Origin: Ferrovibrio sp041906005
GTDB lineage: Bacteria; Pseudomonadota; Alphaproteobacteria; Ferrovibrionales; Ferrovibrionaceae
Assembly (NCBI RefSeq): GCF_041906005.1
Contig: NZ_JAYRJY010000001.1
Coordinates: 1,488,001 to 1,552,000 of the forward strand
Direction: 5' to 3'
Length of the DNA: 64,000 bases
Part shown: positions 8,978 to 17,804 of the stretch, piece by piece
Layout: each line of letters opens with the position of its first letter
How positions within the stretch are numbered: the stretch's first letter is position 1
Notes under the pieces: model-generated
The model's database searches: none
What the model saw: the letters and a program-made list of their open reading frames with translations, nothing else
Told to the model about the DNA's origin: nothing
Position numbers and translations under genes: made by a program

Positions 8978-10144
8978 TCAGTCGAGCAGCGACTTCATCA
9001 CGGCATAAAGCCCGGATTTCGCCTCGAAACCAACACCGGGAATCTGCGGCAAGCCGACATGGCCATCCTCGACGGCGATGCCGTCGGCAAAGCCGCCGAA
9101 GGGCTTGAACACGTCGGGGTAGCTTTCGTTGCCGCCCAGATGCAGGCCGGCGGCGATGTTCAGCGACATCTGGTGGCCGCCATGGGGCACGACCCGCCGC
9201 GTCGACCAGCCATGGTCCTTCAACATGTCGAGCGTGCGCAGGTATTCCACCAGGCCATACGACAAGGCGCAGTCGAATTGCAGCCAGTCGCGGTCGGGCC
9301 GCATGCCGCCGAAGCGGATCAGGTTGCGCGCATCCTGCATCGAGAACAGGTTCTCGCCGGTGGCCATCGGCTTGTCGTAATGCCTGCCAAGTTCGGCCTG
9401 CAGGGCGTAATCGAGTGGATCACCAACCTCTTCATACCAGAACAGGTCGTAGGGCAGCAGCGCTTTGCCGTATTCGATTGCCGTCTTCAGATCGAAACGG
9501 CCGTTGACGTCGACGCAGAGATTGCGCCCATCGCCCACGATCTTGATCACCGCCTCGATGCGGCGCAGGTCTTCGGCGAGTGACGCACCGCCGATCTTCA
9601 TCTTCACGACGCGATAGCCGCGGTCGCGATAGCTTTTCATCTCGTCCTGCAGGGCGGTCAGGTCCTTGCCGGGATAGTAATAGCCGCCGGCGGCATAGAC
9701 CCAGACGTGGTCGTCGGCCACGCCCTTGCGGTAGCGGTCGGCAAGCAGGCGCCAGAGCGGCACGCCGGCAATCTTGGCCACGGCATCCCACACCGCCATG
9801 TCGAGCGTGCCCACTGCCACCGAGCGTTCGCCATGGCCGCCCGGCTTCTCGTTGGTCATCAGGGTTTTCCAGATGGCAAACGGATCGAGGTTGTTGTTGG
9901 CGGTATCGATCAGCGTATCGGGATCGGCCTCCATCAGGCGCGGCAGGAAACGTTCGCGCATCAGGGCGCCCTGGCCGTAGCGGCCATTGGAATTGAAACC
10001 GAAGCCCACCACCGGTTTGCCGTCGCGGACGACATCGGTGATCACGGCGACCACCGAGCAGGTCATCTTGGAGAAATCGATATAGGCGTTGGCGATCGGC
10101 GAGGCGATAGAAACGGTTTTCTCGCGGACTTCGACGATGCGCAT
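8978..10144 (-). CDS. tarD: D(-)-tartrate dehydratase-like enolase superfamily enzyme
   Basis: A 388-residue mandelate racemase/enolase superfamily protein that closely resembles the characterised Bradyrhizobium TarD as I remember it. Positions fit: KMKIGG with K181 and K183, metal-binding D212 in VDVNGRF, E238 in WYEEVGDP, E264 in ATGENL, and H321 in VPHGGHQ. TarD residues are K184, D213, E239, E265 and H322, an offset of one. It removes water from D-tartrate to give oxaloacetate. GGAG precedes the ATG at 10144. The TRAP genes follow on the same strand, so uptake and first catabolic step are linked. amiC ends only 29 bp upstream, but I see no functional link. Confidence 0.88.
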   Translation of the reverse strand: MRIVEVREKTVSIASPIANAYIDFSKMTCSVVAVITDVVRDGKPVVGFGFNSNGRYGQGALMRERFLPRLMEADPDTLIDTANNNLDPFAIWKTLMTNEKPGGHGERSVAVGTLDMAVWDAVAKIAGVPLWRLLADRYRKGVADDHVWVYAAGGYYYPGKDLTALQDEMKSYRDRGYRVVKMKIGGASLAEDLRRIEAVIKIVGDGRNLCVDVNGRFDLKTAIEYGKALLPYDLFWYEEVGDPLDYALQAELGRHYDKPMATGENLFSMQDARNLIRFGGMRPDRDWLQFDCALSYGLVEYLRTLDMLKDHGWSTRRVVPHGGHQMSLNIAAGLHLGGNESYPDVFKPFGGFADGIAVEDGHVGLPQIPGVGFEAKSGLYAVMKSLLD

Positions 10145-10173
10145 GCGGCGCTCCTGATCTGACGGGGCGCGGC

Positions 10174-11013
10174 TTACGCCTCGCGCAGGTCGGCCGCCAC
10201 CGGGGCGATCTGTTCGGCCAGGAAGCGCGCCAGTTCGGCGCGGCTTTTCGGGCTGCGCAGGATGCGTTCGTCCTGCGGATTCGACAGGAAGCCGGTCTCG
10301 ATCAGCACCGAGGGGATCGCGGGCGAACGCAGCACGGCGAAATTGGCCTGCCGCATCGGGTTTTCCAGCAACTGCACCCGCCGGCCGACGCCGGTGACGA
10401 TGCGGCGCTTGGCCGACAGCGAGGCGTTATGGCTGTGGCGGCGGGCCAGATCGATCAGGATCGCCGCCGTCTGCTTGTCGGTGGCGCCGGTATCAAAGCC
10501 ATAGATCGCATCGACCTGGTTCTCGCGGTCGGCCAGGCGGCGGGCGAAATCATCCGATGCCTTGTCGGCGCGCGAATATGCCGACAGGCCACGGGCGCCG
10601 CGATTGGGCGCCGCATCGGCATGGATCGAGATGAACAGGTCGGCGCTTTTTTCATGCGCGAAAGCAACCCGGCTGGGCAGCGGGATATAGCTGTCGCGGT
10701 CGCGGGTCATGAATACCCTGATGTCGGGATTGCCGGCCAGCATCTGGCGGATGCTCTGGCAGATCGACAGCGTGACATCCTTTTCCTCGGTTCCGGTCAC
10801 GCCGATGGCACCCGGATCGCGGCCGCCATGGCCGGGATCGAGCACCACGACGGCAGGCGGGCGTTTCGGCATGGGCTTGGTTCCGCCGGCCGGCGGTTTC
10901 TGCCTCGGCACCGGCACGGCGCCATTGCGCGATGCCGCCAAGCCCGGCGCCGCGAAGGCGGCGCTGCCAAGCAGTCCAAGCAGGGAAGAAATCACCAAAC
11001 GTCGCGTATACAT
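10174..11013 (-). CDS. amiC: N-acetylmuramoyl-L-alanine amidase (AmiC type)
   Basis: A 279-residue zinc amidase that cleaves the bond between MurNAc and the stem peptide during cell separation. The export signal spans residues 1-27 (RRLVISSLLGLLGSAAFAAPGLAA; the twin Arg suggests possible Tat export), then a Pro-rich linker and the Amidase_3 domain from about residue 54: VVLDPGHGGRDPGA (Zn His), SADLFISIHADAAPN (Zn His) and PSVLIETGFLSNPQDE (catalytic Glu). It lacks the N-terminal AMIN domain found in E. coli AmiC, so it is shorter. Confidence 0.9.
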   Translation of the reverse strand: MYTRRLVISSLLGLLGSAAFAAPGLAASRNGAVPVPRQKPPAGGTKPMPKRPPAVVVLDPGHGGRDPGAIGVTGTEEKDVTLSICQSIRQMLAGNPDIRVFMTRDRDSYIPLPSRVAFAHEKSADLFISIHADAAPNRGARGLSAYSRADKASDDFARRLADRENQVDAIYGFDTGATDKQTAAILIDLARRHSHNASLSAKRRIVTGVGRRVQLLENPMRQANFAVLRSPAIPSVLIETGFLSNPQDERILRSPKSRAELARFLAEQIAPVAADLREA

Positions 11014-11165
11014 GCCTTGTCCATCGACCGAATCGGGATCGCGCGCGAATCGGCTGTCGTGGCGGGACGATAAACGCCCACAGGACTCTCCGGCAAGGAC
11101 AGTCCACCTTCAGGCTGACAAGAGATGGTGAATGCTTCGTTAATTCCGGCCGGGCGGCGGCGGAA

Positions 11166-12152
11166 TCATTCGACCGTGTATTTGGCCCGCACGTCGTATT
11201 TATTCGACTTCACCCAGCCCTCGACCAGCTTTTCCAGCGCCGAGTTCGGTTTCTCGGGCAGCACGAGCTTGAGCTTCACATACTGGTCGCCCCGCTGATC
11301 GGACGCACCGCCCTTGAGCGGGAAACCGCGGCCTTTCAGACGCAGGGTGGTGCCTGAACTTGCGCTTTTGGGCACCGCAACGGCCACCATGCCATCGATG
11401 GTGGGCACGGCAATCTTGGCGCCAAGCACGGCCTCGTCCAGCGTGACCGGCAGCTCGAGATGGATGTCGTCGCCCTGGCGGGTGAAGAAGGCATGCGGCT
11501 CGACCGTCACCTCGATCAGCGCGTCGCCCGCCTCGCCACCATTGCGGCCGGCATCGCCCTGGTGCCGCAAGCGGATCTGCTGGCCATCGGCCAGCCCGGC
11601 CGGGATGGTGACATCAAGCTGCTTGCTATCAGGCATGGTGAGCCGCCGCTTGCAGCCGCGGGCGGCATCCAGGAACCCGATCTTCAGATTGAAATGGCGA
11701 TCGGCGCCCCGCATCGGCCGGTTGGCACGCGCCCCGGCATGGGCCCCCGCACCGGCACCACCGCGCGTGCGCCGCATCTGGCCGAATATCTCGTCAAAGA
11801 TATCCTCGCCGCCATTTTCAAAACCGCCGAAACCGAAATCGCCGCCGCCGAACGGGCCACGGCCGCCGCGCGCGCCGGCGCCAGCACCTGGACCGCCGCG
11901 AAAGCCGCCGCCGAAGCCGCGCGCACGCGGCTGGCCGGCGGCGTCGATTTCGCCGCGATCATATTTGCCGCGTTTCTCGGCATCGCCCAGAATGTCGTAG
12001 GCGGCCGAGACTTCCTTGAACCGCTCCGCGGCCTTGGCGTTGTCGGGGTTGCGGTCGGGATGCAGTTCCTTGGCCAGCTTGCGATAGGCCTTGCGCAGGT
12101 CGTCCTGACTGACACCGCGCGCCACGCCCAGCACTTCATAGGGATCACGCAT
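11166..12152 (-). CDS. DnaJ/CbpA-type J-domain co-chaperone
   Basis: A 328-residue protein. The J domain (1-70) carries the HPD tripeptide at residues 31-33. A long Gly/Arg-rich linker (about 75-130) leads to two DnaJ C-terminal beta domains (about 140-315), including VTIPAGLADGQQIRLRHQGDAG and LRLKGRGFPLKGG. There is no CxxCxGxG zinc finger, so it is a CbpA-like class II co-chaperone that stimulates DnaK, not the main DnaJ. It lies in a minus-strand run, but 152 bp separates it from amiC. Confidence 0.9.
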   Translation of the reverse strand: MRDPYEVLGVARGVSQDDLRKAYRKLAKELHPDRNPDNAKAAERFKEVSAAYDILGDAEKRGKYDRGEIDAAGQPRARGFGGGFRGGPGAGAGARGGRGPFGGGDFGFGGFENGGEDIFDEIFGQMRRTRGGAGAGAHAGARANRPMRGADRHFNLKIGFLDAARGCKRRLTMPDSKQLDVTIPAGLADGQQIRLRHQGDAGRNGGEAGDALIEVTVEPHAFFTRQGDDIHLELPVTLDEAVLGAKIAVPTIDGMVAVAVPKSASSGTTLRLKGRGFPLKGGASDQRGDQYVKLKLVLPEKPNSALEKLVEGWVKSNKYDVRAKYTVE

Positions 12153-12182
12153 GACGGCCGGTCCCCCAGATCGCGCACGGCA

Positions 12183-13109
12183 TCATGGCCGCGCCTCCGA
12201 ACCGGACTTCGCTTCCGGCTCGAGCTTGTCGGTATCATCGCGATTTTCGCCGGCATTGAACAGGTTGGGAAGCGAGACGCCGCCACCCGACGAGATGGCG
12301 GAATAAAAACGCCCGAGCAGACCGGGCCGTTCGGGTTCGCCCTGGGCATCAGCAGGCCGGGACGGATCGGCCGCCGGCGGCGCCTCGACCGGATTTGCCT
12401 CGACCGGTGCCGGAGCCGGCGATACTGCCGGCGCGGACACGGGCGTTTCCACTACGCCGGCCGCGCTGTTTTCCGTCTTGTCGTCACTGCCCGCGGCTTT
12501 CGGTGGGATCGCAGCCTCGCCGGCCGGCTTCGCCGCCGCCCCGCCATCGCGACGCATCACCAGCAGCGACAGGCGTTCCAGCGCATCGGGCTGGCCGGCC
12601 TTGGCCGCGTTGTTGTACCAGCCGAGCGCCACAGCCTCGTTCTTCTCGACGCCAAGGCCGAGTTCATACATCAGGCCCAGATTATACTGCGCGACGGCAT
12701 GGCCCTGTTTTGCGGCCGCCTCGAACCATTTGCGCGCTTCGGCATAATCGACGGCGACGCCCTCATCGCCCTGCAGATAGATCGCCGCCAGATTGGCCTG
12801 GGCCCGCGCGAAACCGGTTTCGGCGGCGCGACGATACCAATGCATGGCCTGCTGGATGTCGCGCTCGACGCCCTGGCCCCAGCGATACAGATGCCCCAGA
12901 TTGCGCATGGCGGCGACATCGCCGCCTTCGGCCAGCGGCGACCAGGCCGCGTAGGCCCCGGCATAATCACCGGCCTCATAGGCTTTCACGCCATCGGCAA
13001 AGCCGGCCCGGGCCTGCGGGGATGCCAGCAGCAAGGCGACGGCACAGAGTCCTGCCGCCGCGACCCGGCGTATCGCAGCCCCGGTTCCGATCATGGCGAT
13101 GCGGATCAC
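12183..13109 (-). CDS. Exported Sel1-like repeat protein
   Basis: A 308-residue protein with a signal sequence (AAAGLCAVALLLASPQARA) and Sel1/TPR repeats at about residues 40-165, such as MRNLGHLYRWGQGVERDIQQA and YNLGLMYELGLGVEKNEA. The C-terminal third is Pro/Ala-rich and low complexity (PVSAPAVSPAPAPVEANP). Sel1 repeats bind proteins; the partner is unknown, but the neighbours suggest a cell-envelope role. The GTG start at 13109 overlaps the upstream stop (GTGA), so it is translationally coupled to the lipoprotein gene. An ATG at 13094 is an alternative start. Confidence 0.83.
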   Translation of the reverse strand: MIRIAMIGTGAAIRRVAAAGLCAVALLLASPQARAGFADGVKAYEAGDYAGAYAAWSPLAEGGDVAAMRNLGHLYRWGQGVERDIQQAMHWYRRAAETGFARAQANLAAIYLQGDEGVAVDYAEARKWFEAAAKQGHAVAQYNLGLMYELGLGVEKNEAVALGWYNNAAKAGQPDALERLSLLVMRRDGGAAAKPAGEAAIPPKAAGSDDKTENSAAGVVETPVSAPAVSPAPAPVEANPVEAPPAADPSRPADAQGEPERPGLLGRFYSAISSGGGVSLPNLFNAGENRDDTDKLEPEAKSGSEARP

Positions 13110-13642
13110 CCGTTGACGATCTTCCAGCTGCCGTCAGGCTGGCGGCAGGCCGTGCCGTAGGCCTGTTCGGTCTTGCCGCCGACAGTGACGGTCTGCTGGA
13201 ATTCGCGGCAGTAATCGCCATTGGCCGCCGTGCCCTCGCGGGTAGGCGTCACGGTGCCGGAATTGCCGCTGTCGGGATTGCGCCAGGAGATGGTCTGGCC
13301 GACCGGAGCGGTGGTCGCCTTCTGGCTGGCCTTTTCCATTTCCGCCTTGTCGGCCTTGTCGAGCGACGAACCGATCTGGTTGCCGAGATACGCACCCGCC
13401 AGCGCGCCGGCGGCCACGCCGACCAGGCGACCCGTGCCCTTGCCGAACTGGGCGCCCAGCACGGCACCGCCAATGCCGCCCAGCACGGTGCCGACATTTT
13501 CCTTGTTCAGCTCCGGCCCCTGGCCGTTGTTCTGGCAAGCGGCCAGACCAAGAGCCGCGACCAGGGCGGGCAGCAGGAAATACCGCGGCAGACGGGCCTG
13601 CTTTGCGGCCGGTTTGATCGAATGGATCGGGGTGGCAGACAT
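13106..13642 (-). CDS. Glycine-zipper 17-kDa-type surface lipoprotein
   Basis: A 178-residue protein. After a basic N-terminus comes a lipobox (LGLAAC, Cys about residue 36), then a glycine-zipper membrane segment (VGTVLGGIGGAVLGAQFGKGTGR and GALAGAYLGNQIGSSLD), and a small C-terminal domain with YCREFQQTVTVGGKTEQAYGTACRQPDGSWKIV. This matches the rickettsial 17-kDa antigen / RT0821 surface protein family, an outer-membrane lipoprotein of unclear function. It has its own promoter and is coupled to the Sel1 gene. Confidence 0.88.
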   Translation of the reverse strand: MSATPIHSIKPAAKQARLPRYFLLPALVAALGLAACQNNGQGPELNKENVGTVLGGIGGAVLGAQFGKGTGRLVGVAAGALAGAYLGNQIGSSLDKADKAEMEKASQKATTAPVGQTISWRNPDSGNSGTVTPTREGTAANGDYCREFQQTVTVGGKTEQAYGTACRQPDGSWKIVNG

Positions 13643-13695
13643 GGGAAACGTCCTCGCAACAGGGGCGGCCGACAGCGCCGCCGAATCAAGCGCCT

Positions 13696-13725
13696 AGTAT
13701 ATTGGTCGGGTTAATGCCGCTGCAA
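13696..13725 (-). promoter_or_regulatory. Promoter of the glycine-zipper lipoprotein gene
   Basis: Minus-strand -10 TATACT (13701-13696) and -35 TTGCAG (13725-13720) with an 18-bp spacer. This gives a 5' leader of roughly 45 nt before the ATG at 13642. Confidence 0.5.
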
Positions 13726-13735
13726 GGAGGGGGAT

Positions 13736-13770
13736 GCGGCGGATCGCCGCGAAAAACCGCGATCCGCCGC
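13736..13770 (-). terminator. Hairpin after the Bax gene
   Basis: A 12-bp perfect inverted repeat (13736-13747 and 13759-13770) 22 bp beyond the Bax stop. There is no T-run after the stem, though the loop contains TTTTT in the minus-strand sense. It separates Bax from the lipoprotein promoter. Confidence 0.6.
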
Positions 13771-13791
13771 GTTACAAGCCGGGCCGAAGGG

Positions 13792-15012
13792 TCAGGATTT
13801 GCTGAAGAAATCGATATTGGTGAATAGCGGCGACGGTTCATCGGCCAGGCGCGAACCATCGAACATGTCCAGCGTATTCGTCTTCATAATCGAGCGGATG
13901 GTGCGGATATAATCGGCACCGCGCACCGAATAGCGGTGGAGCTGGCCAGCAAGCTGATAGCTGTCCAGATCCTCGCCGCGGCTGCGCATCGAGGCGCGCT
14001 TGTCGCGGAATTCGCGATAGCTCGACTTGCTGTTCAGGTTGCGCATATAGGCAGCGACCGACTGCTCCAGGCTTTTGAAGCGCTGAATCTCGTAGGTTTC
14101 GCCATCGGGGCGGTTCTCCGGCACAATGCCGTTGCCCGGATTCCAGGTCCACTGGCCGAACACCGCATTGCCGAGCAGGGCAAAACGCGACGTGCCCCAG
14201 CCGGATTCCTCGATCGACTGCGCCAGCGCCAGCGCCGGCGGCACCACATCGATGCGATTGAGCAATTCGGCAGTGTCGACCTCGTCGAGGCCGTATTGTT
14301 CGGAAATCTGCTGCAGCCAGGCTTCGTCGCGCGCCGTCAGCGTCGCGCCCCGCTGCATACGCTCATGCAGCTTTTCGACGCGCTCACGATTGGCGGCAAT
14401 ACGCTCGTTCTCACGCAGGATATGCGGCAGCATCACCTTGATGAAGGCGCGCTTGCGCTTCTCCGTCAGATTGACGTCGGCGATATCGATCGGCAACGAG
14501 GCCAGGAAAATGCGCGGCACTTCAAGCTGGCCGCTGGCATTGCGCAGATCGGCAAGATCGAAACCTTCCTGCTCGAATTTACGCAGCATGGCGTCGACGG
14601 TGCGATCGGTCTGCGCGCGCAGGGCCGTGCGGTGCGGCGAAAGCTGCCGCACCTCGGCAAACCGGCGCGAGGCTTCTTCCGGGCTGACCGCGGCGGTATC
14701 GCCCGACTGCGGCTGGGATTCCTTCTTGCCTTTGCCGGCATCGGCAACCGCGCGCGGCTCGACCACGGCGCGCCAGTCCAACTGGGCAATCTGGCGCAGA
14801 CGGTCCCAGGCCTCATTCACGCCATCGCCCACGGAGAGATGGGCCGCCTGCTGCACCTGCACGTCTGGGACGCGGGCCAACTGGCGGCTGGACAACAGGC
14901 CGACACCAATACCGGAAACCAGGCCGACGGCCAGAAGAAGGCCAAAGCCGGCAAAAATCAGACGCACATCAGAGCCGATGGCAAGCAACCGCCGATCGCG
15001 ATTAGCCGTCAT
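13792..15012 (-). CDS. Bax-like glucosaminidase-domain membrane protein
   Basis: A 406-residue protein with one N-terminal helix (residues 16-40, LIFAGFGLLLAVGLVSGIGVGLL) and a large periplasmic part. The C-terminal glucosaminidase domain includes RAFIKVMLPHILRENERI, ALAQSIEESGWGTSRFALLGNAVFGQWTW (the catalytic Glu lies in SIEESGWG) and YSVRGADYIRTIRSIM. The layout matches E. coli Bax and FlgJ-type peptidoglycan hydrolases. It probably trims glycan strands; the physiological role is unknown. Confidence 0.87.
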   Translation of the reverse strand: MTANRDRRLLAIGSDVRLIFAGFGLLLAVGLVSGIGVGLLSSRQLARVPDVQVQQAAHLSVGDGVNEAWDRLRQIAQLDWRAVVEPRAVADAGKGKKESQPQSGDTAAVSPEEASRRFAEVRQLSPHRTALRAQTDRTVDAMLRKFEQEGFDLADLRNASGQLEVPRIFLASLPIDIADVNLTEKRKRAFIKVMLPHILRENERIAANRERVEKLHERMQRGATLTARDEAWLQQISEQYGLDEVDTAELLNRIDVVPPALALAQSIEESGWGTSRFALLGNAVFGQWTWNPGNGIVPENRPDGETYEIQRFKSLEQSVAAYMRNLNSKSSYREFRDKRASMRSRGEDLDSYQLAGQLHRYSVRGADYIRTIRSIMKTNTLDMFDGSRLADEPSPLFTNIDFFSKS

Positions 15013-15131
15013 GGGTCAAACCTCCACAGTTCTCAGCGCCAGATCCCTTCGACACATCCGACACAACACGTCGGACTGCGCCGGGCGCTGCCCTTGTGCG
15101 ATCCCCCACCAGGAAACGCGTGAATACCCAG

Positions 15132-15154
15132 CCGGTTCCGCAACCCGGAACCGG
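15132..15154 (-). terminator. Hairpin after the Nfu gene
   Basis: A 9-bp perfect stem (15132-15140 and 15146-15154) with loop CAACC, just beyond the Nfu stop at 15163. There is no clear T-run. It probably separates Nfu from the Bax gene on the same strand. Confidence 0.5.
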
Positions 15155-15162
15155 AGGGCGAC

Positions 15163-15732
15163 TTAAACTGCCCGAACCTCGGAAACCTCGGGCACGTAAT
15201 GCTTCAGCATGTTCTCGATGCCGTAGCGCAAGGTTGCCGTCGAACTGGGGCAACCAGCACAGGAACCCTGCATATGCAGGTAGACGACGCCGCGTTCGAA
15301 ACCGCGAAACACGATGTCGCCGCCATCCTGGGCGACCGCGGGACGGACCCGCGTGTCGATCAATTCCTTGATCTGCAGTACGATCTGGCCGTCGGCCGGA
15401 TCGAAAGTCTCGGCGGCGCCAGACTCGGCCGCGCCGGCATTGATCACCGGCAGGCCCGCCATGAAATGCTCCATGATGGCGCCCAGCAGGGCCGGCTTCA
15501 GGGCCGACCAATCCTGGTCGGCCATCTTGGTCACGGTGACGAAATCGCTACCGAGGAAGACCCCCTCGACACCGTCCACTGCAAACAGCCGCACCGCCAG
15601 CGGCGAAACCTTGGCGGTTTCGGCGTCGGTGAAGGCCGCCGAGCCGGCCGCGAAATCCGCCGGCAGCACAGCGCGGCCGGGCAGGAATTTCAGGGTCGCC
15701 GGGTTTGGCGTGGTTTCAGTCTGGATGAACAT
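15163..15732 (-). CDS. NifU/Nfu family Fe-S scaffold protein
   Basis: A 189-residue protein. The N-terminal Nfu domain (1-90) starts MFIQTETTPNPATLKFLPG and contains LFAVDGVEGVFLGSDFVTVTK. The C-terminal NifU domain (110-189) holds the cluster-binding CxxC in QGSCAGCPSSTATLRYGIE. It carries and delivers Fe-S clusters to client proteins in the cytoplasm. The start at 15732 gives the exact family N-terminus; a 16-residue upstream extension is rejected. It diverges from the cyclase gene across 174 bp, in which GGGTCCGCAAA occurs twice (15737-15747 and 15771-15781). Confidence 0.93.
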   Translation of the reverse strand: MFIQTETTPNPATLKFLPGRAVLPADFAAGSAAFTDAETAKVSPLAVRLFAVDGVEGVFLGSDFVTVTKMADQDWSALKPALLGAIMEHFMAGLPVINAGAAESGAAETFDPADGQIVLQIKELIDTRVRPAVAQDGGDIVFRGFERGVVYLHMQGSCAGCPSSTATLRYGIENMLKHYVPEVSEVRAV

Positions 15733-15906
15733 CGATGGGTCCGCAAAAAGGTGACTGGAAATTGGTTGGGGGGTCCGCAAATATCAAGGCTAAAGACAAG
15801 GGCAAAACTGTGACAAAGTAAGATTGTTGCCAAATCCAACCCTCTGTTTGGAAGATTTTTAACCGATGTGGATAGAATCGCGGGTTTTCCCCAGGGCTGT
15901 GGAGCA

Positions 15907-17178
15907 ATGACCCCCGTCGCGAAAGGGGTAGAGCGCCTGCCGAGCTGGCCCGATTCGCGGCTTGTTCTGACGCCGGCGGCCCGCTGGCTGGTCGAGCATG
16001 ACGGCAAAATCATCCCGATGCCCGATCTGATCGAGGGATTCTGCCGCCGTCTGATCGCCGAAGGCATTCCGCTCTTCCGCGTCACCACCGGCCAGCCCTC
16101 GATGCACCCGCTCACCTTCACGCGCGGCTTCACCTGGCAGCGCGACTCGGGGGTGACCATGACTGAACGCGGCCATGGCGTGGTGCGCACGGCCGAATAC
16201 CTCAACAGCCCGATCGCCGTGATCCACCAGGGCGCCGCCGCCATCCGCAGACGCCTGGACCTGGCCGACACGCCGATGGATTTCGGCATCCTGCACGACC
16301 TGAAGGCCATGGGCGTGACCGACTACCTCGTGCTGCCCATGCGCTTTACCCAGGGCCCCGGCATGGGAGGCAACGAGGGACAGAACATATCCTTCATGAG
16401 CTTTGCCACCGACCGGCCGGGCGGCTTCCGGCCCGAGGAACTGAGCTATCTGGAGGAGCTGATGCCGCTGGTCGCCCTGCGGTTCGAGCTGGAGGCCGGC
16501 CGGCGCATGACCCGCGACCTGCTGACCACCTATCTGGGCCGTGGGCCGGCCAAGCGGGTGCTGAAAGGCAATTTCATGCGCGGCCGCGGCTATGAGGTGG
16601 AGGCGGCGATCTGGCTGTCAGACCTGCGCGGCTTCACGGCCTTTTCCGACCGCCATCCGCCGCAGGAGGTGGTGGCCATGCTGGACAGCTATTTCGACGC
16701 CATGGCGGCACCGATCCAGGCCCATGACGGCGAGGTGCTGAAATTCATCGGCGATGGCCTGTTGGCGATTTTCCGCGTCGACGACAAGCCGGGCGGCCGG
16801 GAAGAAGCCTGCCATCGCGCCCTGTCCGCCGCCCGTGAAGCCTTCACCGGATTGTATGAACTGAACCAGGGCCGTGCCATCGAGGGCGCGCCGCCGGTGC
16901 GGGTGGGGATTGCCCTGCATGTGGGCAAGGTCGTGTTCGGCAATATCGGTGCCCGCGACAGGCTGGATTTCACCGTGATCGGCCGCGCGGTGAACGAAGT
17001 GGCGCGCGTGGAAACCCAGACCAAGATTCTCGACCGGCCGCTGCTGACCTCGGCGGCCTTTGCCGCCGAAGTGCAGGACTGCCCGCTGGTATCGGTGGGC
17101 TTCCATGCCCTGCGCGGCGTGCAGCAGCCGCAGGAATTGTTCGCCCTGACCGGCGAATGCCTGGCCGGGTACGAATAG
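15907..17178 (+). CDS. Class III adenylate/guanylate cyclase with novel N-terminal sensor region
   Basis: A 423-residue protein. The C-terminal cyclase domain (about 230-400) carries both metal aspartates, D239 in SDLRGFTAFSDRH and D283 in FIGDGLLAIF, 44 residues apart as in active class III cyclases, plus VRVGIALHVGKVVFGNIG and DFTVIGRAVNEVARVE. The N-terminal 220 residues look GAF-like (FGILHDLKAMGVTDYLVLPMRF, LSYLEELMPLVALRFE) but I cannot name the domain. It is soluble, with no membrane segment. A GTG at 15868 could extend it by 13 residues; the ATG at 15907 has GGAG close upstream. Confidence 0.85.
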   Translation: MTPVAKGVERLPSWPDSRLVLTPAARWLVEHDGKIIPMPDLIEGFCRRLIAEGIPLFRVTTGQPSMHPLTFTRGFTWQRDSGVTMTERGHGVVRTAEYLNSPIAVIHQGAAAIRRRLDLADTPMDFGILHDLKAMGVTDYLVLPMRFTQGPGMGGNEGQNISFMSFATDRPGGFRPEELSYLEELMPLVALRFELEAGRRMTRDLLTTYLGRGPAKRVLKGNFMRGRGYEVEAAIWLSDLRGFTAFSDRHPPQEVVAMLDSYFDAMAAPIQAHDGEVLKFIGDGLLAIFRVDDKPGGREEACHRALSAAREAFTGLYELNQGRAIEGAPPVRVGIALHVGKVVFGNIGARDRLDFTVIGRAVNEVARVETQTKILDRPLLTSAAFAAEVQDCPLVSVGFHALRGVQQPQELFALTGECLAGYE

Positions 17179-17251
17179 CCGGCAAAAGCTCTGTACACGT
17201 CTGCGCGGGATCTGTTTGCCTGTCGCCCGACACGGGTGCAGAGTCCGCGCC

Positions 17252-17800
17252 ATGACCAATCTTCTTCCCGACCTGGTCAACGATGGGAGACTGAGCTACG
17301 CACTGGCTTGCTGGCGGCGCTGGCGTGGCGCCAATGTATGGCCGGCGCGGGAAGATATAGACCCGCTCGATCTCAAAAACCTTTTGCCCGGCATGTACAT
17401 GCTGGAAAGCATCGAGAATGGCCATCGATTCCGCTTCACGCTGGCCGGCAAGACCGTGCGGGAGAATCTTGGCTTCGAACTCAGCGGAAAATATCTCGAC
17501 GATCTGTTCAGCGGGCCGCAACTGGCCTGGTCCACGGATGTCCACCGCAAGGTGCTTGCGGGGTTCGGCCATTTCGCCCTGCAGCATTGGCAGCGGCGCG
17601 GCAAGGCGGTACGTGCCTTCCGTCGGCTGCTGCTGCCGCTGGCCTCGGACCACGCTCATCCCGACATGATCGTGGGCTTCGGCCTCTACGACCAGCTTGA
17701 TCGCCGTGAAACCATTCCGCTCGATCACATCAACGATCCGGTCACCATTCAGATCGTTGCTGAAAGCAGCATCAATCTTTCGGAAAACCCGGAGACGTGA
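17252..17800 (+). CDS. PAS_5-type PAS domain protein
   Basis: A 182-residue protein that is essentially one PAS-like domain: LACWRRWRGANVWPAREDIDPLDLKNLLPGMYMLESIENGHRFRFTLAGKTVRENLG. The W..RG..P.R.D..P..L..LL order, then a ligand-like RFRF strand, is shared with the genes at 33679 and 53605. No output domain is present, so it is a stand-alone sensor or part of a complex. It lies 73 bp after the cyclase on the same strand and could report to it, but this is inference. The upstream in-frame ATG at 17216 is not favoured. Confidence 0.75.
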   Translation: MTNLLPDLVNDGRLSYALACWRRWRGANVWPAREDIDPLDLKNLLPGMYMLESIENGHRFRFTLAGKTVRENLGFELSGKYLDDLFSGPQLAWSTDVHRKVLAGFGHFALQHWQRRGKAVRAFRRLLLPLASDHAHPDMIVGFGLYDQLDRRETIPLDHINDPVTIQIVAESSINLSENPET

Positions 17801-17804
17801 ACCG

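Noticed and set aside
11460..13160. A 566-codon plus-strand frame across two genes
   Set aside because: Antisense to the DnaJ-like and Sel1 genes, which have clear domains and coupled starts.
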